Shown here: piece by piece, positions 1-6,542 of the stretch
How positions within the stretch are numbered: position 1 is the first letter of the stretch
Layout of the letters: every line of letters begins with the position of its first letter
Source: JAIVJN01 sp036732565
GTDB lineage: Bacteria; Acidobacteriota; Vicinamibacteria; Vicinamibacterales; UBA2999
Reading direction: 5' to 3'
DNA: 10,472 nt
Assembly: GCA_036732565.1 (NCBI GenBank)
Contig: DAINCF010000242.1
Coordinates: 1-10,472 of the forward strand
Notes under the pieces: model-generated
The model's input: the letters and a program-made list of their open reading frames with translations, nothing else
What the model was told of the DNA's origin: nothing
Databases searched by the model: none
Program-made: the position numbers and the translations under genes

Positions 1-1
1 T

Positions 2-2017
2 GACGTGCTCGGCGAGTCGATCCTGCTGCGCGGTGCCCCGCACCAGGTCGTCGGCGTCATGCCGGCGGGCTTCACCGTGGGCGCCCCGCCGGATGTCTGG
101 ACGCCACTTCGCCCCTCGATCGCACACGAGGGCCGCGGCCACAACTACTCGATCATCGGCCGCGTGCGCCCGGGCGTGACGCACGCTCAGGCGGAAGCGG
201 AGATCGATCGGCAGGGACGCGCGACGCTGGCGGAGTTCGAGCGCGGCGGCGTCACGGTCCGCATGCGGCTGATCGAGCTCCAGCAGTCGCTCGCGGTCGA
301 CGTGCGTGGCGTACTGGTGCGGCTGTGGAGCGCCGTTGGACTCGTGCTGCTCGTCGGCTGCGTGAACGTCGCGGGGCTGATGCTCGCACGCGGCGGCCGC
401 ATGCGCCGCGAGATCGCCATGCGGATCGCGCTCGGCAGTGGGCGGCTCGGCGTCGTCCGACAGCTGCTGGTGGAGAGTCTCGCGCTGGCGTTGTGCGGCG
501 GCGCGGTGGGCACGGTGGTTGGCCTGTGTGCCATCGGCGCCTTGCGTCCGTTCGCGATCGAGCAGCTCGGTGTGTGGCAGCCCTTCGCGCTCGACCTGCG
601 CGTCCTCACGATGACGCTGGCGGCCACGCTCGCGACGAGTGTGATTTTCGGCCTCGCTCCCGTGCTCGACGCGTGTCGGGTGGACGTGCGGAGCGCGTTG
701 AGCGGCGCGCCGGCGCCGCCTCCTGTGCCGGGACGGGCAAATCGGTCGCGCCGTGTCCGCGCCTGGTCGTCCTGGAATCGGCACGCGCTGACCGGTCATC
801 TGATCGCCAGGCGGGTCGTCGTGGTCACGGAAATTGCGTTGAGCGTGGTGCTGCTGGTGGCGGCGGGCCTGTTACTTCGCACGTTCCTGCACCTGCACCG
901 ACAGGAAGCCGGCTTCGATCCGCGCGGCGTGCTCACGGCCGCCATCTCGCTGGAGGATTCACGCTACGCGAGCCGCGATCGCCTCGATCGGCTCTTCGAC
1001 GAGAGCCTCGCGAGCGTGCGTGCGCTGCCCGGCGTGGCGCAGGCGGCCATCGGGCTGCGGCTGCCGTACGAGCTGGCATTCAACGCCACTCTCACGCACG
1101 TCAGCGACGCGCCGCCGCTCCCTGGGTCCGGACGCATGACCAACGTCGCGTACGTCACGACCGACTACTTCGACGTGCTGCGCATCCCGCGCGTCCGCGG
1201 TCGCACGTTCGATGCGCGCGACACCGCTGGCACGAGACCCGTGGTCGTCGTGAACCAGGTGTTCGCGGCACGTCATCTTCCCGGACGCGACCCGATCGGC
1301 GAGCGCATCACGGTGGACGACGTCGGCGCGCGGGAGATTGTCGGCGTCGTCGGCGCCGTGCAGCAGGCGCCCGCCTGGCATGGCGGGCAACCAAATCGCG
1401 AGATCCCGGCGATCTATCTGGCGGCGGCGCAGACGCCGGACACGATTTTCGCGCTGGCGCACGTCTGGTTCTCGCCCAGCGTGATCGTGCAGACCGCAGA
1501 GACGGTCGCGACCGGACCGCAGCGTGATGCCATCCGCCGCGCGCTGGAGGTCGTCGATCCGCTGTTGCCGATCGGCCAAGTGCGGCCGGCCGACGAGCTG
1601 AAGGCCGGCGCGTTCAGCGCGTATCGCTTCGAGGCCGCGGGGCTCGGCACCTTTGCCGCGCTCGCCCTGCTCCTCGCGGCCGTCGGCCTCTACGGCATCG
1701 TCGCCCACGGCCTGGCGGAGCGGCGACGCGAGTTCGGCATTCGCGCGGCGATCGGGGCGTCGCGGTGGCAGGCGGTCTGCGCCGCCGCGATGCCGGGTCT
1801 GCGACTCGCGACGATCGGCATCCTGACCGGCTGTCTGCTCGGATGGCTGTTGGGCCGCACCCTGCGTCATGTAATGGTCGGCGTTACGGCCGCCGACGTA
1901 GTACCTACGTTTGCCATCGTCGCGGGCACGCTGTTCGTCGTGGCGGCCGCGGCGAGCCTCCTGCCTGCCCTCGCCGGCACGCGGCTGAATATCGCCGATA
2001 CCCTCCGGGCGGAGTAG
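2..2017 (+). CDS. ADOP-type FtsX/MacB permease, 5'-partial
   Basis: Membrane protein of the duplicated MacB/FtsX permease family (ADOP), thought to act with a separate ABC ATPase in export or envelope mechanotransmission; no ATPase is visible here. The frame is open from base 2 with no start, so the N-terminus lies outside the window. Numbering from the GTG at 5, the protein opens inside the first periplasmic MacB_PCD domain (VVGVMPAGF, 15-23). Membrane segments follow at about 108-128, 160-180 and 200-220, with FtsX-like sequence between the first two. A second half starts with a membrane segment at about 270-292, then a second periplasmic domain, and ends with three membrane segments at about 545-575, 600-621 and 635-659. 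The visible 671 residues plus a missing first helix fit the usual 800-900. The family is often paired with PadR regulators, but none is in view. Family call strong, substrate unknown. Confidence 0.9.
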   Translation, partial: DVLGESILLRGAPHQVVGVMPAGFTVGAPPDVWTPLRPSIAHEGRGHNYSIIGRVRPGVTHAQAEAEIDRQGRATLAEFERGGVTVRMRLIELQQSLAVDVRGVLVRLWSAVGLVLLVGCVNVAGLMLARGGRMRREIAMRIALGSGRLGVVRQLLVESLALALCGGAVGTVVGLCAIGALRPFAIEQLGVWQPFALDLRVLTMTLAATLATSVIFGLAPVLDACRVDVRSALSGAPAPPPVPGRANRSRRVRAWSSWNRHALTGHLIARRVVVVTEIALSVVLLVAAGLLLRTFLHLHRQEAGFDPRGVLTAAISLEDSRYASRDRLDRLFDESLASVRALPGVAQAAIGLRLPYELAFNATLTHVSDAPPLPGSGRMTNVAYVTTDYFDVLRIPRVRGRTFDARDTAGTRPVVVVNQVFAARHLPGRDPIGERITVDDVGAREIVGVVGAVQQAPAWHGGQPNREIPAIYLAAAQTPDTIFALAHVWFSPSVIVQTAETVATGPQRDAIRRALEVVDPLLPIGQVRPADELKAGAFSAYRFEAAGLGTFAALALLLAAVGLYGIVAHGLAERRREFGIRAAIGASRWQAVCAAAMPGLRLATIGILTGCLLGWLLGRTLRHVMVGVTAADVVPTFAIVAGTLFVVAAAASLLPALAGTRLNIADTLRAE

Positions 2018-2100
2018 TTCTCACGCCTGCGCTCCGTACTACTTCGCAACGTGTTTTAAAGCCTCTCATCGATGATCGGCGACTTGTTACGTCGGAGTCG

Positions 2101-2129
2101 TTGACTCTCTCTCCTAGACTAACTAGGAT
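2101..2129 (+). promoter_or_regulatory. Sigma-70-like promoter upstream of the 2222 gene
   Basis: TTGACT at 2101-2106 is followed by exactly 17 bases and TAGGAT at 2124-2129. The -35 matches the consensus at five of six positions and the -10 at four of six. Transcription would begin near 2136, giving a leader of about 85 bases. The right arm of the 2113-2127 inverted repeat lies on the -10 box, the layout expected for a repressor operator. The -35 also lies in a small inverted repeat (GAGTC-GTT-GACTC, 2095-2107). Promoter function is inferred from sequence only. Confidence 0.6.
2113..2127. promoter_or_regulatory. Putative operator, copy 1 (CCTAGACTAACTAGG)
   Basis: Inverted repeat with arms CCTAG and CTAGG around ACTAA. 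The same 15 bases occur at 3010-3024 before the next gene, and identity continues as [A/T]TAAC just downstream of both. It overlaps the -10 box of the promoter at 2101-2129. Two identical copies, one ahead of each of two neighbouring genes, are best explained by a shared repressor. The regulator is not encoded in the window; a PadR-type protein is a guess based on the neighbouring ADOP gene. Confidence 0.65.
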
Positions 2130-2221
2130 AACGCCCGTCTCGCCCGACGCGACGCGTTGGTCCTGGCGAGCCACTGCAGGGCTCTCCTGCTCAACTGTTT
2201 CGGCTCACGAAGGAGAAGTGC

Positions 2222-2974
2222 ATGCCCAGATTCGACGGTCAGAGATTTCTCGTATTCTATTCGGGCGCGCTGACACTGGTTGTCGTCGCCGCCGTCTTCC
2301 TCGGCGCCGCCCCGCCGACGGGCAACGCGCGATTCGATACGATCACCGTCCAGCGCATCAACGTCGTCGAGCCCGACGGCACGCTGCGCATGGTCCTCAC
2401 GAACAATGGACGTATGCCAGGGATCGTCGTCGAGGGCCACGAGTATGCCGACGTCACCGGGCGACGCGGGTCCACGCTGGCGGGGATTCTGTTCTACGAC
2501 GCGGCGGCGACCGAAAGCGGAGGCCTGACCTTCGGCGGTCGCAAGGACGAAAACGGCAATATTTCCCGCATTGGCCACTTCAGCTTCGATCGCTACAACC
2601 AGGATCAGATGTTCGCGATCACCGCGTCTGATGACGGGACCAACACCGAGACGGTGATCCGGACGATCGATCAGCCGAACTGGCCGATCCAGGAGTACCT
2701 GGAGCTGCGTGAGCGGATCCAGAACCTGCCGCCGGAGCAGCAGGCGGAGGCGGAGAGGAGATTCTTCGAAACCCACCCACGCGGTGTGGGCACGCGCCTC
2801 CTTCTGGGTACCGCCACGTCAGGCAGCAACCCAGAACTTGGTGTCAACCTGGTCGGCCTGAACGATGGCACGGGCCGCAACCGCACGCGCTGGCTCGTGG
2901 ATGGCGCCGGCAATCCGACGCTGTCATTCTCCGACGCGAACGGTCAGCCGACCTACACGATCCCACCGCAGTAG
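2222..2974 (+). CDS. Membrane-anchored or exported protein of unknown function
   Basis: The 250-residue product matches no family whose function I can name. A short basic start is followed by a hydrophobic segment at about 10-30 (LVFYSGALTLVVVAAVFLG). This is either an N-terminal anchor or an uncleaved signal, so the bulk should face the periplasm. The rest is polar and glycine/aspartate-rich with short beta-type modules of the form D-x-G-x-x-R-x-x-L: VVEPDGTLRMVL (48-59), LNDGTGRNRTRWLVDGAG (213-230) and LSFSDANGQ (234-242). A charged, probably helical stretch lies at 155-185. The ATG at 2222 is set by AGGAGA about 8 bases upstream. Similar proteins with the opening ITVQRINVVEPDGTLR recur as hypothetical proteins in diverse bacteria, to my recollection. 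It stands alone, under the promoter and operator at 2101-2129. Confidence 0.85.
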   Translation: MPRFDGQRFLVFYSGALTLVVVAAVFLGAAPPTGNARFDTITVQRINVVEPDGTLRMVLTNNGRMPGIVVEGHEYADVTGRRGSTLAGILFYDAAATESGGLTFGGRKDENGNISRIGHFSFDRYNQDQMFAITASDDGTNTETVIRTIDQPNWPIQEYLELRERIQNLPPEQQAEAERRFFETHPRGVGTRLLLGTATSGSNPELGVNLVGLNDGTGRNRTRWLVDGAGNPTLSFSDANGQPTYTIPPQ

Positions 2975-3009
2975 GGGCCACCTTCGCACCAGCTGGCTAT
3001 CGCTATTTG

Positions 3010-3024
3010 CCTAGACTAACTAGG
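3010..3024. promoter_or_regulatory. Putative operator, copy 2 (CCTAGACTAACTAGG)
   Basis: Base-for-base copy of the inverted repeat at 2113-2127, about 120 bases ahead of the start at 3147. Two promoter readings fit. In one, TAGGTT (3021-3026) is the -10, exactly as TAGGAT is at copy 1, but the matching -35 (TATCGC, 2998-3003) is poor. In the other, TTGCCT (3007-3012), 17 bases and AACAAT (3030-3035) form the promoter, with the operator in the spacer. In both cases a bound repressor would block RNA polymerase. Confidence 0.62.
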
Positions 3025-3032
3025 TTAACAAC

Positions 3033-3124
3033 AATGGCGGCGACGAGGCTCACAGCTGAGCTGAGCCTCCTTTGCCGCCATTGCGGCTTCTCCTCTTGGC
3101 GGCGACATGCAGGCGCAATGCGGC
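3033..3124 (+). promoter_or_regulatory. Structured 5' leader with competing hairpins
   Basis: AATGGCGGC (3033-3041) pairs perfectly with GCCGCCATT (3074-3082). Inside it GAGGCTCA (3045-3052) pairs perfectly with TGAGCCTC (3062-3069), leaving a 9-base apical loop and a small internal loop. The 3' arm of the outer stem can instead pair downstream: GCCG (3074-3077) and CATTGCG (3079-3085) match CGCAATGCGGC (3114-3124) with one bulged C, ending 9 bases before the Shine-Dalgarno. A local GCCGC-CATT-GCGGC hairpin (3074-3087) is a third option. No T-tract follows, so it is not an obvious terminator. A regulatory role is inference. Confidence 0.4.
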
Positions 3125-3146
3125 AGTCCCGTCAGGAGGATCAAAA

Positions 3147-3752
3147 ATGAAGATGGGACGATTGGCACTGCTCGGCCGCTGGTCGATGGCCGTGCTCATG
3201 CTTTCAGCGTCGGCGACCATGGCCAATGCGCAAGGGCACGACGGCCATGCGACTACCACTCAGCACAGGCCGGGTCCGCGGAGCGGCGCGCTCGTCAAGG
3301 CGGTCCGCGATGTGACCGAGCCGTACCACAACGTCGAGGCGGCGATGAAGGCCGGCTATGGGCTCCTCTTCGGCTGCGTCAGCGGCGGCGACTTCGGAGC
3401 GATGGGGCTGCATTTCGTGAACACGTCACTGGTATTCGACAAGGGAGAGTTGGACGTGGCAACTCCCGAGATCGTCCTATACGAGCCTCTGCCGAACGGC
3501 CATGTGCGGATCACCGGTGTGGACTATCTAGTGCTCGCCGCCGACTGGGACGCGAAGTATCCGGGGCAACCGCCGCAGCTCATGGGGCAGCTCTTCCACC
3601 TGTTCGAGAGCCCCAATCGCTTCGGGCTGCCGGCGTTCTACACGCTCCACGTGTGGGCCTGGAAGGACAACCCGGCCGGCACGTTCGGGAACTGGAACCC
3701 AGCGGTATCGTGTGACGCGTTCAATCCGCCGGCTCCACCGCAGGGCGACTAG
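3147..3752 (+). CDS. Secreted protein of unknown function, His-rich N-terminus
   Basis: A 201-residue Sec-exported protein. The start is the ATG at 3147 because AGGAGG (3134-3139) lies 7 bases upstream and a signal peptide begins there. The upstream in-frame TTG at 3072 would add 25 unlikely residues and lies inside the leader hairpin. The signal peptide runs to about residue 29 (MANAQ). A His-containing linker follows (GHDGH, H31, H34, H40), then one compact domain: EPYHNVEAAMKAGY (58-71), CVSGGDFGAMGLHFVN (77-92), PEIVLYEP (107-114), GVDYLVLAADW (124-134), SPNRFGLPAFYTLHVWAWK (155-173) and NWNPAVSCD (182-190). H61, H89, H151 and H168 lie in conserved-looking motifs and could bind metal. C77 and C189 could form a disulfide in the periplasm. 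I recall it as a recurring uncharacterised family; function unknown. Controlled through the operator at 3010-3024. Confidence 0.85.
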   Translation: MKMGRLALLGRWSMAVLMLSASATMANAQGHDGHATTTQHRPGPRSGALVKAVRDVTEPYHNVEAAMKAGYGLLFGCVSGGDFGAMGLHFVNTSLVFDKGELDVATPEIVLYEPLPNGHVRITGVDYLVLAADWDAKYPGQPPQLMGQLFHLFESPNRFGLPAFYTLHVWAWKDNPAGTFGNWNPAVSCDAFNPPAPPQGD

Positions 3753-3754
3753 TC

Positions 3755-3774
3755 CCGCGTCTCACGCGACGCGG
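3755..3774. terminator. Hairpin between convergent genes, possible terminator
   Basis: CCGCGTC (3755-3761) and GACGCGG (3768-3774) form a 7-bp GC-rich stem with a 6-base loop, starting 2 bases after the stop at 3752 and 50 bases from the convergent stop at 3824. No T-run follows on either strand, so intrinsic termination is doubtful. The position between converging genes is the main support. Confidence 0.35.
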
Positions 3775-3823
3775 TGCCCGGCCGTCCCTCGACGAGACCG
3801 TTTTCAGCGAGCCCGATCGCAGC

Positions 3824-4582
3824 TCAGCGCAGCTCCTTGATGGCGATATTCCTGAACTGCACGAGGCTTGGAGGCGAGACCCACACGCCGTTCTTCTTCT
3901 CGCCGTGGTGCTGCAATGCGATGGGGCCGCGGCCCGCGACGCCCGGGAGCTGGGCGTTGGCGATGACGCGCTCGCCGTTGAGCACGACGTCGAGCCGATC
4001 GCCGCGCATGGAAATCTCGAAGTTGTTCCACTCGCCGATGTCGCGGTCCGCGTGGCGCAGGGGTGTGACGGCTGCGCGTACCGCCTCAGGCATCGAGGTG
4101 TCGGTGCGGTAGCCGTAGACTTCGCCGGAGCCGATCGGCCAGCTCCAGACGTTCACCTGCGCCTTGCTCGATCCGCGCAGATAGATCCCCGAGTCGGAAT
4201 CGGGGACCGACATCCGGATGTCACGGCCGTCCGCGCCCTTCTTGTGCGAGCCGTTGGGACGAATGATCGGCACGGACGGGTTCACGTACGGCGTTTCCTT
4301 GATTCGCCAGTCGACCCGGAGCACGAAGTCTCCGAACTCGCGCTCGGTCCAGAGGCTCTTGTCGCCGGCTGACGACTCGCTTTCCGCGTCGTAGTCGATG
4401 ACCCCGCCGACGACACGCCAGTGGCCGTTGTCGCCGGCCGGCACCTTCCACCCTGAGAGGTCGCGCCCGTTGAACAACGGCACGAACTCATCCGCCTGCT
4501 CGGCCGCAAGCGTCGGAGCGATCAGCGTGACGGCCGCCACCACGACGACAGCGGCATACGGCGGCATCCTCATGCGTGCCAT
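3824..4582 (-). CDS. DUF1080 / 3-keto-disaccharide hydrolase family protein (copy A)
   Basis: Predicted exported protein of 252 residues with one jelly-roll DUF1080 domain (Pfam 3-keto-disaccharide hydrolase), a family tied to cleavage of 3-keto-glycosides. Signal peptide at 1-27 (MARMRMPPYAAVVVV... ending TLAAE). Domain landmarks: FVPLFNGRDLSGW (33-45), HWRVVGGVIDYD (54-65), FGDFVLRVDWRI (83-94), DSGIYLRG (130-137), VNVWSWPIGSGEVYGYR (143-159), GEWNNFEISMRGDRLDVVLNGERV (183-206), GPIALQHHG (219-227) and FRNIAIKEL (243-251). The stretch at 100-125 (KKGADGRD) and the SWPIGSGEVYG motif mark a subfamily different from copy B at 5881-6537. Starts at 4582, 4573 and 4567 are all possible and none has a good Shine-Dalgarno. 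The open frame runs further upstream to 4951, but that part has no signal peptide at its head and overlaps the divergent gene. Transcribed divergently from the Gfo/Idh gene. Confidence 0.88.
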   Translation of the reverse strand: MARMRMPPYAAVVVVAAVTLIAPTLAAEQADEFVPLFNGRDLSGWKVPAGDNGHWRVVGGVIDYDAESESSAGDKSLWTEREFGDFVLRVDWRIKETPYVNPSVPIIRPNGSHKKGADGRDIRMSVPDSDSGIYLRGSSKAQVNVWSWPIGSGEVYGYRTDTSMPEAVRAAVTPLRHADRDIGEWNNFEISMRGDRLDVVLNGERVIANAQLPGVAGRGPIALQHHGEKKNGVWVSPPSLVQFRNIAIKELR

Positions 4583-4712
4583 AGTAGCGCGGAGTTCATT
4601 TGAATTGGAGGCGCCAGCGGCGCTTGTAGTGTTGACACGCCGCAGGATTGTGCCCGAATGGTGTGACCAAGACGGTGCCGCAATACACCACACAAGTGAA
4701 CTGAGGTGTTGG
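4583..4712. promoter_or_regulatory. Divergent promoter region, DUF1080-A / Gfo-Idh
   Basis: These 130 bases must hold the promoters for both divergent genes. On the plus strand TTGACA (4632-4637) is a perfect -35, within the small palindrome GTGT-TG-ACAC (4629-4638), but I see no convincing -10 at 16-18 bases (CGAATG at 17). A GCGCC-AGC-GGCGC hairpin lies at 4612-4624. ACACC (4685-4689) can pair with GGTGT (4705-4709) over the Shine-Dalgarno of the Gfo/Idh gene; the stem is only 5 bp. No copy of the CCTAGACTAACTAGG operator is present. Confidence 0.4.
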
Positions 4713-5834
4713 ATGCCGACACGGACCGGAAAACTTGGCGTTGGCGTCATCGGCGTCGGCTGGTGCGCCTCGCAGCACATCCAGGCGTTCAACCGGAACC
4801 CGCATACCGAAGTGACGTGGCTGTGCGGTCGCGACGCCGATCGGACGCGCGCCAACCTCGCGACGTACGGCGTCGAGGCGCCGGGGGCGCGAATCACGAC
4901 GCGCCCCGACGACCTGCTTGCCGCGCCCGACGTCGACATCGTGTCGATCACGACGCCGAATCACCTCCATGCCGATCAGGCCGTCGCGGCGGCGCGAGCC
5001 GGAAAGCACCTCGTGCTCGAGAAGCCGACCGGGCTCGACCTCGGGGAACTGGTCCGCGTACGCGATGCCGTCACGCGCGCCGGCGTCCGCACGATTGTTT
5101 CCTTCGAACTGCATTACAACCCGTTTCTCCGGTTCGCGCGCTGGCTGCGCACGTCGGGCTGGCTCGGCGAGATCCGATTCGCCCGGACGCAGTATCTGTC
5201 GAACGTCAGTGACTGGTACGCGGGCTGGGAGTGGGTGCGTACCCGCGAGAGCGGCCGCAGCCACCTCTTGGCGGCGGGCTGCCATGCGGTCGACGCCTTG
5301 CGCTGGTGCACGGGTCGCGAAGCTGTGCAGGTGAGCGCGATGCACACGCGCTTCAGCGCCGGCTACGAGTGGCCGACGTCCATCATCGTGAACATGACGC
5401 TCGACGGAGGCGCGCTCGGTCACGTGACCAGCTCGACGGATTTCATGATGCCCTACAACTTTCATGTCGAGCTGATGGGCGACCGCGCGACGCTCCGACA
5501 GGACCTGTTGCAGTGGCTCGATCGGCCCATCGATGTGCTGGAGCTGGCGGCCGCGAACCCGATTCCCGAGGTGCGGCTCGAAACCGCCGCCGATATCGTC
5601 GGTCGGCCCGCGATCCGCATCAAGACGATCATGCCGGACACGGCGGACGTCAGCCATCATCCCTTCCAAGGTGAGATGGACGAGCTGGTCGCGTGCATTC
5701 TCGAAGGCCGCGAGACATCGATCAGTGTCTTCGAGGCGCAGAAGACCATGGAGATCTGCCTGGCGGCGGATCAGTCAGCGGCGATGGGCGGCCAGCCCGT
5801 GACGTTGCCGCTCGTCGTGGGGGCGGCGTCGTAG
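4713..5834 (+). CDS. Gfo/Idh/MocA family NAD(P)-dependent oxidoreductase
   Basis: A 373-residue cytoplasmic dehydrogenase of the Gfo/Idh/MocA family, which oxidises or reduces sugar and cyclitol hydroxyls. The N-terminal Rossmann fold has GVGVIGVGW (9-17) for dinucleotide binding and TPNHLHADQA (81-90). The catalytic-site EKP is at 103-105 (VLEKPTG). The second, alpha/beta domain has SFELHYNPF (130-138) and GCHAVDALRW (189-198), where H191 and D194 sit at the usual catalytic positions. The ATG at 4713 is chosen because GAGGTG lies just upstream and the Rossmann strand starts at residue 7. Upstream in-frame sequence belongs to the divergent gene region. No signal peptide is present, unlike the partners in this locus, so it probably acts on the imported keto sugar. 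The last codons are followed by a REP-like palindrome that provides the TAG stop. DUF1080-B follows 46 bases on, probably in the same transcript. The exact substrate cannot be told. Confidence 0.9.
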   Translation: MPTRTGKLGVGVIGVGWCASQHIQAFNRNPHTEVTWLCGRDADRTRANLATYGVEAPGARITTRPDDLLAAPDVDIVSITTPNHLHADQAVAAARAGKHLVLEKPTGLDLGELVRVRDAVTRAGVRTIVSFELHYNPFLRFARWLRTSGWLGEIRFARTQYLSNVSDWYAGWEWVRTRESGRSHLLAAGCHAVDALRWCTGREAVQVSAMHTRFSAGYEWPTSIIVNMTLDGGALGHVTSSTDFMMPYNFHVELMGDRATLRQDLLQWLDRPIDVLELAAANPIPEVRLETAADIVGRPAIRIKTIMPDTADVSHHPFQGEMDELVACILEGRETSISVFEAQKTMEICLAADQSAAMGGQPVTLPLVVGAAS

Positions 5835-5857
5835 GGGCGGCTCGCGAGCCGCCCTAC
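5831..5857. repeat. REP-like palindrome overlapping a stop codon
   Basis: GTAGGGGCGGCTCG (5831-5844) and CGAGCCGCCCTAC (5845-5857) are complementary over 13 bp, with one extra G in the left arm and no loop spacer. The GTAGGGGCGG...CCGCCC-TAC form is a dispersed REP/BIME-like palindrome type I know from many GC-rich environmental bacteria; only one copy is in this window. The TAG at 5832-5834 ends the Gfo/Idh gene, so the element provides or preserves that stop. It sits in the 46-base gap inside a probable two-gene operon and could stabilise the upstream part of the mRNA or reduce expression of the downstream gene. Confidence 0.7.
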
Positions 5858-5880
5858 ATGAACGTTAAAGGGAGGCGTCC

Positions 5881-6537
5881 ATGCGAACGTCGGCGATCAT
5901 TGCGATCATGACTCTGGCGGTTTCAAGCGGCGTCACCGCGCGCGACGGCGAGTGGCGTTCGCTCTTCGACGGCAAGACCACAGCCGGGTGGCGAGGCTAT
6001 CGACAGCAGGGCATGCCCCCGGGATGGCAGGTCGTCGACGGCGCGCTGACGCGCGTCGGGCAAGGCGGCGACATCATCACGACCGATCGGTTCGAGAGCT
6101 TCGAGCTGTCGCTCGAATGGAAGGTCGCGCCGGGCGCCAACAGCGGCGTGTTGTTCCGCGTGAACGAGGAGGCGGACATCATCTGGCACGCGGCGCCGGA
6201 GATTCAGGTCATCGACAACGCCTATCCGCAGCCGCTCCAGCCGGCGCAGACCGCCGGGTCCAATTACGACCTGCATCCGCCGATGCTCGATGCCACCCGC
6301 CCGCCCGGCTCGTGGAACGAGATGCGACTCATCGTCAAGGGCAATCACGTCGAGCATTGGCTCAACGGACGCAAAGTGGTCGAGTACGAGATCGGCAGCA
6401 CGGACTGGGAGCGGCTGGTGAAAGCGAGCAAGTTCAAGGCATACCCCGGCTACGGTCGGACACTGAAGGGACACATCGGGCTTCAGGATCACGGCGATTG
6501 GGTGGCCTACCGGAACATCAGGATTCGGCCGCTGTAG
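5881..6537 (+). CDS. DUF1080 / 3-keto-disaccharide hydrolase family protein (copy B)
   Basis: Predicted exported 218-residue protein, nearly all one DUF1080 jelly-roll domain. A short Sec signal peptide (1-20, MRTSAIIAIM... ending GVTA) precedes EWRSLFDGKTTAGWRGY (24-40), GWQVVDGALTR (48-58), GGDIITTDRFESFELSLEWKV (62-82), GANSGVLFRV (85-94), WHAAPEIQVIDN (102-113), PGSWNEMRLIVKGNHVEHWLNG (142-163), GHIGLQDHGD (197-206) and YRNIRIRPL (210-218). This is the classical form of the family, with the EIQV-D motif that copy A lacks. The ATG at 5881 has a strong Shine-Dalgarno, AGGGAGG at 5869-5875. It is the second gene of the plus-strand pair with Gfo/Idh. Known family role: hydrolysis or lyase-type cleavage of 3-keto-glycosides. 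The substrate, and whether copies A and B work in sequence, is inference. Confidence 0.9.
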   Translation: MRTSAIIAIMTLAVSSGVTARDGEWRSLFDGKTTAGWRGYRQQGMPPGWQVVDGALTRVGQGGDIITTDRFESFELSLEWKVAPGANSGVLFRVNEEADIIWHAAPEIQVIDNAYPQPLQPAQTAGSNYDLHPPMLDATRPPGSWNEMRLIVKGNHVEHWLNGRKVVEYEIGSTDWERLVKASKFKAYPGYGRTLKGHIGLQDHGDWVAYRNIRIRPL

Positions 6538-6542
6538 CCGAT

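Noticed and set aside
959..1870. Minus-strand open frame (303 codons) opposite the ADOP permease
   Set aside because: It is a low-complexity R/A/D-rich shadow of the permease frame with no ribosome binding site or domain.
1896..1910. Perfect palindrome ACGTAG-TAC-CTACGT inside the permease gene
   Set aside because: It lies in coding sequence for a membrane helix region, occurs once, and differs from the CCTAGACTAACTAGG operator; chance is the simplest explanation.
2168..2190. Overlapping small hairpins (GAGCC/GGCTC and GCAGG/CCTGC) in the leader of the 2222 gene
   Set aside because: The stems are only 5 bp, which is common by chance in GC-rich DNA, and no partner structure occludes the Shine-Dalgarno.
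3072..3146. TTG start giving a 25-residue longer version of the 3147 gene
   Set aside because: The strong AGGAGG and the signal peptide both point to 3147. The upstream segment is part of the leader hairpin and has no Shine-Dalgarno.
3748..3755. GACTAGTC palindrome across the stop codon of the 3147 gene as a third operator
   Set aside because: It shares only a CTAG core with the operator, is just 8 bp, and lies at a gene end rather than a promoter.
4583..4951. N-terminal extension of the DUF1080-A reading frame up to 4951
   Set aside because: The extension overlaps the start of the Gfo/Idh gene on the other strand, has no family similarity, and would bury the signal peptide that begins at 4582.
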